From CAZVWW01 sp964631265 (GTDB taxonomy: Bacteria; Thermotogota; Thermotogae; MWEM01): a stretch of 15,161 nucleotides of DNA. A program made the translations under genes and the position numbers. Of this stretch, positions 1 through 5,402 are shown one piece after another (position 1 is the stretch's first letter; each line of letters starts with the position of its first letter). The notes beneath the pieces were generated by a model. It did no database searches and was not told where the DNA came from. It saw only the letters and a program-made list of their open reading frames with translations. Where the stretch lies: NCBI GenBank assembly GCA_964631265.1, contig CAZVWW010000050.1:1-15161 (forward strand). The letters are read 5' to 3'.

Positions 1-68
1 GTTGCCAGAATTTGGAAAATGTCATATAGAAAGGGAAAGATCCGGGGGCATGTTGGCAGGATTGGAAA

Positions 69-101
69 TAAAAAAAGGGGGTTTTTATGCCCCCTTTTTT
101 T
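69..101 (-). terminator. Intrinsic terminator of the liv operon (probably bidirectional)
   Basis: A run of A plus GGGGG (70-81) is complementary to CCCCC plus a run of T (90-101), with an 8-nt loop. Read on the minus strand, the G5/C5 stem lies 13 nt after the livF stop codon and is followed by a T-rich tract. The plus-strand reading also ends in seven T, so it could also stop transcription arriving from the left. Positions 1-68 beyond it contain no recognisable gene. Confidence 0.85.
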
Positions 102-114
102 ATGGTCTTTATGA

Positions 115-843
115 TTACATGCCGAGATAGGCTTTTTGTACCTGTTTATCTGTCAGCAGTTCGTTTGCCTTTCCTGAAAGCTGTATCCGGCCTGTTTCCA
201 GGACATAGCCGTAATCTGATATATTCAGCGCGGAGGCCGCATTCTGCTCAACGAGGAGGATGGTAACCCCGTCTTCTTTGTTGATCTTCTCTATGACTTC
301 GAAGACTTCTTTCACAAGGAGCGGTGCAAGGCCCAGAGAGGGTTCGTCCAGCATCATCAGCTTTGGCCGGCTCATGAGTCCGCGGCTTATGGCCAGCATC
401 TGCTGTTCTCCGCCGGAGAGGGTTCCGCCCTGCTGGTTTTTTCTTTCCTCCAGGATGGGGAAGAGCTCAAAAACCCATTCCATGTCGCTTTTGACGCCTT
501 CTTTGTCCTTTCGGTTATAGGCCCCCATGATCAGATTCTCCCGGACCGTCAACTCGGAGAAGATCCTTCTTCCCTCGGGGACATGGACAATCCCCAGCTG
601 GGTGATCACATGAGGCGCCATGTTTGTGATATTGTCCTCGTGAAACTGAACAGCGCCTTTACGCACTTTGACCATTCCGCTGATCGCCGAAAGGGTGGAT
701 GTCTTTCCGGCGCCATTTGCCCCGATAAGGGTGACTATCTTTCCCGAGGGCACTTCGATGTTGATGTCGTTAACCGCGTTGATCGGGCCGTAGGATATAA
801 AGATATCGTCGAGCTCCAGCATCACCTCATGAGACTTCGGCAT
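115..843 (-). CDS. livF: Branched-chain amino acid ABC transporter, ATP-binding subunit LivF
   Basis: One of the two cytoplasmic ATPases that power the Liv (HAAT-family) importer. The 242-residue product has Walker A GANGAGKT (41-48), signature LSGGEQQM (142-149) and Walker B LMMLDEPS (162-169). The position after Walker B reads LLVEQN, with Gln in place of the usual switch His; this is characteristic of LivF. The reading frame stays open upstream to 969, but those 42 residues are livG read in another frame. I chose ATG 843 because GAGGAG lies 7 nt upstream and the length fits the family (about 235). A second ATG at 822 has a Shine-Dalgarno (SD) that is too close. The start overlaps the end of livG by 17 nt, which suggests translational coupling. 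It is the last gene of the operon, 13 nt before the terminator. Confidence 0.95.
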   Translation of the reverse strand: MPKSHEVMLELDDIFISYGPINAVNDINIEVPSGKIVTLIGANGAGKTSTLSAISGMVKVRKGAVQFHEDNITNMAPHVITQLGIVHVPEGRRIFSELTVRENLIMGAYNRKDKEGVKSDMEWVFELFPILEERKNQQGGTLSGGEQQMLAISRGLMSRPKLMMLDEPSLGLAPLLVKEVFEVIEKINKEDGVTILLVEQNAASALNISDYGYVLETGRIQLSGKANELLTDKQVQKAYLGM

Positions 844-1684
844 CTTTCCACTCCTCGCCCAGATAAGCTTCAATGACCTTCGGATCGGATCGGATGGCCT
901 CGGGCAGTCCCTTGGCGATCTCCCTGCCGTAATCCATGACAACGATTCTCTCACAGAGTCCCATGACAACCTTCATGTCATGCTCAATAAGAAAAACGGT
1001 CACGCCGAATTCGTCTCGAATCTTGCGTACGAGTTCCATCAACGCGACCGATTCGGAGGGATTCATGCCTGCTGCCGGTTCGTCAAGCAGCAGGAGTTTT
1101 GGTGTTGTTGCAAGTGCTCTTGCGATTTCGAGCTTTCTCTGCTCGCCGTATGGTAACGATCCTGCCGGTTCGTCGGCAAATCTCTGCATTGACAGCGTTT
1201 CGAGGATCCGGTAGGCCTTCTCTTTCTGTTCTCTTTCCTTTTGAAAGTATCCGAGTTTCAAAGCGGCCCGCCAGAACCACAGTTTCTGTTTCCGTTTCGG
1301 TTCTTTTCCCCATTTTTTCAGTATTCTGTCAGGCCCCTGATTACTTAGTTCATGATGCATGGAAGCCTGGAGATTTTCAAGGACGGTCATCGTCTTGAAG
1401 AGCCTGATATTCTGAAAGGTCCTCGCGATTCCAAAATGGGTGATGTAATAAGGGGGATAGCCCGTTATATCCTCACCGAGAAATTTCACCTTCCCGGCGG
1501 TCGGCTTGTAGACACCGGTTACCACGTTAAAAACGGTTGTCTTTCCCGCACCATTCGGTCCGATGAGTCCGAGTATTTCACCCTGTTTGATCTTGTCGTT
1601 GAAATCTCCCACCGCGGTGAGACCTCCGAATGTCATGGTCAGATTATCAAGTTCCAGAACGGTCTCTTTTGTTTTTTCAGCCAT
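827..1684 (-). CDS. livG: Branched-chain amino acid ABC transporter, ATP-binding subunit LivG
   Basis: Second ATPase of the Liv importer, 285 residues. Visible motifs are Walker A GPNGAGKT (42-49), the Q-loop in ARTFQN (Gln 91), the LivG-type signature LPYGEQRKLEIARA (177-190), Walker B LLLLDEPA (197-204) and the switch His in IEHDM (235). It is about 30 residues longer than the usual 255. The extra length is a basic, Lys/Trp-rich segment at about 115-155, between the Q-loop and the signature, in the helical subdomain that contacts the membrane subunits. GGGGGAA lies about 7 nt before ATG 1684. The start overlaps livM by 8 nt and the end overlaps livF by 17 nt. Confidence 0.95.
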   Translation of the reverse strand: MAEKTKETVLELDNLTMTFGGLTAVGDFNDKIKQGEILGLIGPNGAGKTTVFNVVTGVYKPTAGKVKFLGEDITGYPPYYITHFGIARTFQNIRLFKTMTVLENLQASMHHELSNQGPDRILKKWGKEPKRKQKLWFWRAALKLGYFQKEREQKEKAYRILETLSMQRFADEPAGSLPYGEQRKLEIARALATTPKLLLLDEPAAGMNPSESVALMELVRKIRDEFGVTVFLIEHDMKVVMGLCERIVVMDYGREIAKGLPEAIRSDPKVIEAYLGEEWKDAEVS

Positions 1685-2765
1685 TTTTATTTCCCCCTTT
1701 CGTCAATTTTCTCAAGAAGTTGTATGTGTTATTCCAGGTCAATTCCTTTCGCCCCATAATACCGTGTTGCCAGAAGATCATGACAACGATGAAGAGTCCG
1801 GAGAGCACGAGCATCCTCATGCCGGATATACCGGCAATCTCCAGGCCAAAGAGCGAGATGTCGGATTCCACAAATCTCAGAAATTCGGACATAACGGCAA
1901 AGAGTCCGGCCCCGATAACCGCACCCGAAAGACTGCCGAGTCCGCCGATGACGATCATGATCAGGATGTTGAACGTCATCATAACACCGAGTGTCGTGGG
2001 TTTGGGGTCAATCGATGTCAGCCAGTGCGCGTACAAAGAACCGGCCACGCCCGCAAAAAAGGCCCCGATGACAAACGAGAGGAGCTGATGCTTGAAGACG
2101 TTGATCCCCATCGATTTTGCGGCGATCGGATCATCGCGTATCGCTCTCAAGGCCCTGCCGAAAGAGCTCTTTGCAAAGCTCCCGATGACAAGGAGGGTGA
2201 TCAGCAGCCATCCCCATGACCACCAGATGGTTGTATAGGAGGGGATCCCCTTCAGGCCGAGTGCCCCGTTTGTCACCTTGTTCCAGTTCAGGATGATGAT
2301 CCGGATGATCTCGGCAAATCCGAGTGTTGTAATCGCCAGATAATCACCGGCCAGTCTCATTGAGGGCCAGCCGACGATGAAAGCGAAGATGGCGGCGACA
2401 ATCCCGCCGATGATCGTCGCCCAGAAAAAGGGAACGTTTGAGAGCAGATCCGTGTTCAACGGAAATCCGACCCCCGTCAGGATAAATGAGGCCTCTTTCT
2501 GATGCAGGCTCATTGTCAAGAGGGCCGAAGTATAGGCCCCAATGGCCATGAACCCGGCATGACCGAGAGAGAGCATGCCTGAAACGCCGTTAACAAGCGT
2601 CAGGCTTGTTGCCAGGATTCCGAACAGTCCGACCAGGGAGATGAGTCTGACCAGGTAGCTGTTCAGGTTTTTCTCGGCTGACCAGAACAAGACGGAGACC
2701 AAAAGGATCAGAAAAACGGTCAGTATGATCTGTGTTTTGTTGTTCAACGTTTTTTTATCCATCAC
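1677..2765 (-). CDS. livM: Branched-chain amino acid ABC transporter, permease LivM
   Basis: One of two integral-membrane subunits that form the translocation channel. The 362-residue product is strongly hydrophobic with about eight to nine likely membrane segments. It carries the family motif VSGMLSLGHAGFMAIGAY (about 61-78) and a late cytoplasmic loop with IGGLGSLSGAVIGAG, where the ATPases dock. The cytoplasmic stretch FGRALRAIRDDPIAAKSMGI is also typical of LivM. The start is GTG 2765 followed at once by ATG 2762. An AAGG element is 8 nt from GTG and 11 nt from ATG, so GTG is slightly favoured; the difference is one residue. It begins 3 nt after livH ends and overlaps livG by 8 nt. Confidence 0.94.
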   Translation of the reverse strand: MMDKKTLNNKTQIILTVFLILLVSVLFWSAEKNLNSYLVRLISLVGLFGILATSLTLVNGVSGMLSLGHAGFMAIGAYTSALLTMSLHQKEASFILTGVGFPLNTDLLSNVPFFWATIIGGIVAAIFAFIVGWPSMRLAGDYLAITTLGFAEIIRIIILNWNKVTNGALGLKGIPSYTTIWWSWGWLLITLLVIGSFAKSSFGRALRAIRDDPIAAKSMGINVFKHQLLSFVIGAFFAGVAGSLYAHWLTSIDPKPTTLGVMMTFNILIMIVIGGLGSLSGAVIGAGLFAVMSEFLRFVESDISLFGLEIAGISGMRMLVLSGLFIVVMIFWQHGIMGRKELTWNNTYNFLRKLTKGGNKNG

Positions 2766-2768
2766 ACA

Positions 2769-3707
2769 TCACACCTTCACGATTTCTTTCTTGCCCATCA
2801 GACCGGCAGGCCTGAAGGAAAGGATAACGATTAAAAGGACAAATGCCAGCGCATCCCGGTATCCCGCAAACTGTGGAAAAAGACCAACCGAGACGATCTC
2901 GATCAGGCCGAGCAGGACCCCGCCCACGATCGCGCCCGATACGGAGCCGATTCCCCCGATAACCGCCGCAACAAAGGCCTTCAACCCCGGGATGAACCCC
3001 ATCATGGGCCAGACCTGCGGGTACTTCCCGGCCCAGAGGATACCGCCCACCGCCGCCAGGGCCGAGCCCAGGGCAAATGTGAGACCGATAACCTGGTTGA
3101 CGTTGATCCCCATCAACGCAACCGCCTTGGTATCCATGGCGATGGCTCTCATGGCCATGCCTGTCTTAGTCTTAAAGAGGATCAGCCAGAGGACAAGGAA
3201 TGTGATGAGGGTCACCACAAAGGTAATGATCGTGATATTCGGGACTCTTGTGGCATTGATGACAATCTCTCTTCCCCTTTTCTCGACGACTTCACCGCCG
3301 AAAATAAAAATTTTGTTAAAAAATTCCGGATAAACCCCCCTGAATGATTTCGGTATGCCCCCAAATATAACAATTGCAAGGCTCTGGAGGAATATGGACA
3401 TGCCAATGGCCGTTATGAGGGCGGAAATCCTCGGGGCATTTCTCAAAGGCTTGTAGGCGATTTTGTCGATCAGCATTCCTAAAAGCGCTGCACCGGCTAT
3501 ACCGGCTGCCATACCAAGCCACCAGGGCATCCCCGAGCTGATGGCGAAATACGTGAAGAAGATCCCCATCATAAAGATCTCGCCATGGGCAAAATTGATC
3601 AGTTTTAAAATACCGTATACCATTGTGTATCCAACGGCGATTAAAGCGTACAGAGCACCGAGACTCAGGCCATTGATGAAATGCTGGAAAAAAATCTGAA
3701 TATTCAA
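2769..3707 (-). CDS. livH: Branched-chain amino acid ABC transporter, permease LivH
   Basis: Partner permease of LivM, 312 residues, also in the BPD_transp_2 family. The N-terminus carries the LivH hallmark NGLSLGALYALIAVGYTMVYG (broken here: about 12-32), followed by LKLINFAHGEIFMMG. The C-terminal half has the docking-loop motif IGGIGSVSGAIVGG. About eight hydrophobic segments can be seen. A polar segment at about 120-150 between membrane helices is somewhat long. The start is TTG 3707, supported by AAAGGGGTG 8 nt upstream; no ATG occurs nearby in frame before the first membrane helix. It is separated from livK by 78 nt that hold a hairpin, the only sizeable gap inside the operon. Confidence 0.94.
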   Translation of the reverse strand: MNIQIFFQHFINGLSLGALYALIAVGYTMVYGILKLINFAHGEIFMMGIFFTYFAISSGMPWWLGMAAGIAGAALLGMLIDKIAYKPLRNAPRISALITAIGMSIFLQSLAIVIFGGIPKSFRGVYPEFFNKIFIFGGEVVEKRGREIVINATRVPNITIITFVVTLITFLVLWLILFKTKTGMAMRAIAMDTKAVALMGINVNQVIGLTFALGSALAAVGGILWAGKYPQVWPMMGFIPGLKAFVAAVIGGIGSVSGAIVGGVLLGLIEIVSVGLFPQFAGYRDALAFVLLIVILSFRPAGLMGKKEIVKV

Positions 3708-3730
3708 AGTAACAACACCCCTTTAATAAT

Positions 3731-3764
3731 CCCGGCAGACCGCCCTCCGAGACGGCAAGCCGGG
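3731..3764 (-). promoter_or_regulatory. Intercistronic hairpin between livK and livH
   Basis: CCCGGC (3731-3736) pairs with GCCGGG (3759-3764). Inside a 2x2 mismatch, ACCG (3739-3742) pairs with CGGC (3753-3756), one pair being a wobble, leaving a 10-nt loop. On the transcribed strand no T-run follows, so it is not an intrinsic terminator. Its place just after the binding-protein gene fits an mRNA 3'-end stabiliser that would keep LivK in excess over the membrane subunits. That role is known for other ABC operons (malE-malF) and is inferred here. Confidence 0.6.
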
Positions 3765-3785
3765 TATCAGATCGCTGAAGTTCGA

Positions 3786-4910
3786 TTAAGGATTAATCAT
3801 TGAGTCGTAAGCAAATTCTCCGTCCTTCACGGTAACGACTGTAACGGACTTTTCAGCATTTCCGTTCTCGTTGATGGTGATGATACCCGTCGCACCGGGG
3901 AAGTCCTTCGTCTTTCTGATCTCTTTTGCAACCTTTTCTTTATCCAGAGTGCCTGCTCTTTCGATGGCATCCCTCACAACGAGATAAGCATCGTAACCGA
4001 GTCCTGCAAATGCGGAAGGCTTCTTGCCATCGTACTTTTCCATGTAGGCTTCCTGAAATTCCTTTGCGTTCTCGTTGGTCAGCGGCGCATCGGGATGGGA
4101 CAGGGCCGTCAGATAGAGTCCTTCAACAGCCTTTCCGCCTATGGAGAGTGTTTCCGGGGCATAAGCGCCGTCACTGGAGACCAGGTCGCCGTAAAAACCG
4201 CTGTCATATGCCTGTGATGAGATCAGAGCGATCTCCTGATAATAACCGGGCATGTAAAAGGCATCGACCCCTTTGGACATGGCATCGAGCACCTGAGCCG
4301 AGAAATCCTGGTCACCGGTTTTATAGTATTCCATAAACATAGTACCGCCAAGTTTTTTGAATTCGTCCTGAAAATATTTTGAAAGGGCAACAGAATAGTC
4401 CTGTTCAACATCGACAAAGACGGCAACATAGTAATTTCCGAGATCTGTCATCAGCCTTGCAGCGGCCGTTCCCTGGAAGGAGTCGAGGAAACAGACCCGG
4501 TTCATGAATTCCTTCCCTTCAGTAATCATCGGATTCGTTCCGGACGGGGTCATCATCGGTGTCCTGAGTTCCTCGGCAACGGCCGAGCCCGCCAGACAGT
4601 TTCCGCTGATGATGTTGCCGAGGATGGCAAAGGCCCTGTCATTCTCAATGGCCCTTCTGACACCATTAGCCGCCTCGACTTTGTCACTTTTGGTATCGAT
4701 GACCTTGACTTTTATATCTTTACCGAGAACGGTCGGGTACAACTCTGTTCCGAGTTCAACCCCTTCGTAACACATCCTGCCATAGGCGGATGCCGCCCCG
4801 GTCATACTAAATACAGCAGAGAATCTAACCTCTTCTTCATTTTCCGCAGCAAAGAACGTTGCGGGAACCAACAGCATCGCTAAAAGAACAACAACAAAAA
4901 ACTTTTTCAT
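3786..4910 (-). CDS. livK: Branched-chain amino acid periplasmic binding protein LivK/LivJ
   Basis: Periplasmic receptor that delivers Leu/Ile/Val, or a related amino acid, to LivHM. It has 374 residues. Residues 1-22 form a Sec signal peptide (two Lys, hydrophobic core, small residues before a probable cut near FFAA-ENE). No lipobox Cys is present, so the protein is soluble, which points to a diderm cell. The mature part is a type I periplasmic-binding fold (Peripla_BP_6): an N-terminal strand FSAVFSMTGAAS, then VIDTKSD, then the segment PMMTPSGTNP around the ligand cleft, and FAGLGYDAY near the hinge. Start ATG 4910 has a near-perfect AAGGAGG 6 nt upstream. Expression is likely controlled by the attenuator directly upstream. 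The exact substrate cannot be read from sequence; related proteins also bind amides or other amino acids, but the leader peptide argues for BCAAs. Confidence 0.94.
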   Translation of the reverse strand: MKKFFVVVLLAMLLVPATFFAAENEEEVRFSAVFSMTGAASAYGRMCYEGVELGTELYPTVLGKDIKVKVIDTKSDKVEAANGVRRAIENDRAFAILGNIISGNCLAGSAVAEELRTPMMTPSGTNPMITEGKEFMNRVCFLDSFQGTAAARLMTDLGNYYVAVFVDVEQDYSVALSKYFQDEFKKLGGTMFMEYYKTGDQDFSAQVLDAMSKGVDAFYMPGYYQEIALISSQAYDSGFYGDLVSSDGAYAPETLSIGGKAVEGLYLTALSHPDAPLTNENAKEFQEAYMEKYDGKKPSAFAGLGYDAYLVVRDAIERAGTLDKEKVAKEIRKTKDFPGATGIITINENGNAEKSVTVVTVKDGEFAYDSMINP

Positions 4911-4944
4911 GATACGCCTCCTTAAAATTTTTTTCGTGGATTCC

Positions 4945-4971
4945 CCCGGGCCTATCCGGATTAAACCCGGG
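4945..4971 (-). promoter_or_regulatory. GC-rich hairpin between attenuator terminator and livK RBS
   Basis: Two self-complementary CCCGGG blocks (4945-4950 and 4966-4971) can pair across a 15-nt loop that itself contains the palindrome TCCGGA. On the livK sense strand it follows the attenuator's U-run and precedes the livK SD by about 25 nt. No U-run follows, so it is not a second terminator. It could protect the 5' end of the read-through mRNA or modulate livK translation; the role is unknown. Confidence 0.5.
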
Positions 4972-4975
4972 AAAT

Positions 4976-5011
4976 AAAAAAAACGGGAAACTCTTTTTCG
5001 AGTTCCCCGTT
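4976..5011 (-). terminator. Attenuator terminator (3:4 hairpin) of the livKHMGF leader
   Basis: On the minus strand, the arm at 5011-5000 (AACGGGGAACTC) pairs over 12 bp, with one G-U, with the arm at 4993-4982 (GAGTTTCCCGTT) across a 6-nt GAAAAA loop. T residues at 4983-4976 give a U-run. It lies about 65 nt before the livK start and 50 nt after the leader-peptide stop, inside the transcript that starts near 5160. It would therefore end transcription before livK unless an alternative fold prevents it. Confidence 0.9.
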
Positions 5012-5062
5012 CCTGGTGAGCTGCTCAGTCTAGCAAAAGACCTTAGCTGTCCCGGAACGGGG
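5005..5062 (-). promoter_or_regulatory. Antiterminator pairing (2:3) of the liv attenuator
   Basis: On the transcribed strand CCCCGTTCC (5062-5054) begins immediately after the leader-peptide stop codon. It is perfectly complementary over 9 bp to GGAACGGGG (5013-5005). The second element includes the first seven bases of the terminator's 5' arm, so pairing 2:3 and the terminator 3:4 exclude each other. A ribosome resting on the stop codon would cover strand 2 and favour termination. A ribosome stalled upstream on late BCAA codons would leave it free and favour read-through. The complementarity is seen directly; the mechanism is inferred from ilv/leu attenuators. Confidence 0.85.
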
Positions 5063-5070
5063 CTAGCTAA
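5043..5070 (-). promoter_or_regulatory. Protector/pause hairpin (1:2) overlapping the leader stop codon
   Basis: On the minus strand TTAGCT (5070-5065), which spans the last Ile codon, the Ser codon and the first base of the stop, pairs with AGCTAA (5048-5043). Inside it CCCG (5061-5058) pairs with CGGG (5054-5051) over a 3-nt loop. The hairpin sequesters antiterminator strand 2, so it should favour the terminator when no ribosome is on the leader. It may also serve as the RNA polymerase pause signal that synchronises translation with transcription. Confidence 0.65.
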
Positions 5071-5134
5071 TAATCACCACGACAAGCAATATTATTCCTT
5101 TGTTAAACTCAGCAGTTACAGATCTGGGATTCAT
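5063..5134 (-). CDS. Branched-chain amino acid leader peptide of the liv operon
   Basis: A 23-codon ORF on the livK sense strand: ATG 5134, stop TAG 5065-5063. AAAGGTG is placed 6 nt upstream of the ATG. Codons 14-22 (5095-5069) read Ile-Ile-Leu-Leu-Val-Val-Val-Ile-Ile, nine BCAA codons in a row covering all three amino acids and using both rare-type ATA and common codons. The N-terminal half (MNPRSVTAEFNKG) is unremarkable. The ORF lies between a good promoter and a terminator/antiterminator pair directly upstream of a BCAA importer, which is the arrangement of ilvL/leuL leader peptides. Alternative: a small hydrophobic membrane peptide. The regulatory architecture makes that less likely. 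Too short for standard gene finders. Confidence 0.9.
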   Translation of the reverse strand: MNPRSVTAEFNKGIILLVVVIIS

Positions 5135-5166
5135 TTTCGTCACCTTTCAAAATTGTATTTGACCGT

Positions 5167-5195
5167 ATTGTATCAAAAAAAATTGGCAATGTCCA
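5167..5195 (-). promoter_or_regulatory. Sigma-70-type promoter of the livKHMGF operon
   Basis: On the minus strand -35 TGGACA (5195-5190) and -10 TACAAT (5172-5167) each match consensus at 5 of 6 positions and are separated by exactly 17 nt. The sequence upstream of -35 is AT-rich, like an UP element. The predicted start is near 5160, giving a leader of about 250 nt that contains the leader peptide's SD and ORF, the antiterminator and the terminator. The terminated RNA would be about 185 nt. Confidence 0.8.
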
Positions 5196-5318
5196 GTAAT
5201 TCATCAGAAATTATTTATATCGTTACGCATTCTTATTCTCCAAAAAAATTGAAAAACCTCTGCTCCTGTTGACCTGAAGGAGATGATGCAATTTTATGCA
5301 TAACACGGCCAGTATATT

Positions 5319-5338
5319 GGGCCTAAAAAAATAGGCTC
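5319..5338 (+). promoter_or_regulatory. Inverted repeat at the -35 position of the pgcA promoter
   Basis: GGGCCTA (5319-5325) and TAGGCTC (5332-5338) are complementary over 7 bp (one G-T) around six A. The right half occupies the place where a -35 element would lie for the extended -10 promoter at 5353-5361, which has no recognisable -35. It could be a transcription factor site, or chance. It lies upstream of the predicted start, so it would act as DNA, not RNA. The remaining sequence at 5196-5318 shows only AT-rich DNA and the weak signals listed as rejected. Confidence 0.4.
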
Positions 5339-5352
5339 ATCATAGGCATTCA

Positions 5353-5361
5353 TGGTATAAT
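5353..5361 (+). promoter_or_regulatory. Extended -10 promoter for the pgcA-ispE gene run
   Basis: A perfect TATAAT (5356-5361) preceded by TGG forms an extended -10 (TGn-TATAAT). No good -35 is found 16-18 nt upstream, as is common for extended -10 promoters. The predicted transcript starts near 5368 with a short 5' UTR before the TTG start at 5403. No other promoter or terminator stands out between here and 15137, so this may drive all nine plus-strand genes. Confidence 0.65.
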
Positions 5362-5402
5362 CTTTGTACTTGATTCTTAATAGAAGACAGGATGTGAACA
5401 CC

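Noticed and set aside
1..68. Coding or regulatory content at the left edge
   Set aside because: No ORF, SD or repeat strong enough to support a call.
844..969. N-terminal extension of livF back to 969
   Set aside because: It lies inside livG in another frame, has no family similarity, and a strong SD precedes ATG 843.
1563..2219. Long plus-strand ORFs opposite livG/livM and other long antisense ORFs across the window
   Set aside because: They are shadows of well-supported genes, with low-complexity or unrelated translations and no SD.
5012..5134. T-box riboswitch as the regulator of the liv leader
   Set aside because: I see no T-box motif or specifier-loop architecture. The SD-led BCAA ORF and its overlap with the alternative stems explain the leader better.
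5152..5157. Second TACAAT hexamer on the minus strand, 15 nt downstream of the first
   Set aside because: It has no -35 at a usable distance, and a start from it would fall at or inside the leader peptide's SD region.
5269..5301. TTGACC with a weak -10, an ATGCA/TGCAT repeat, and a six-codon ORF after AAGGAG at about 5283 on the plus strand
   Set aside because: The -10 match is poor, the repeat is only 5 bp and the ORF ends after six codons without regulatory codons. The extended -10 at 5353 is a much better promoter.
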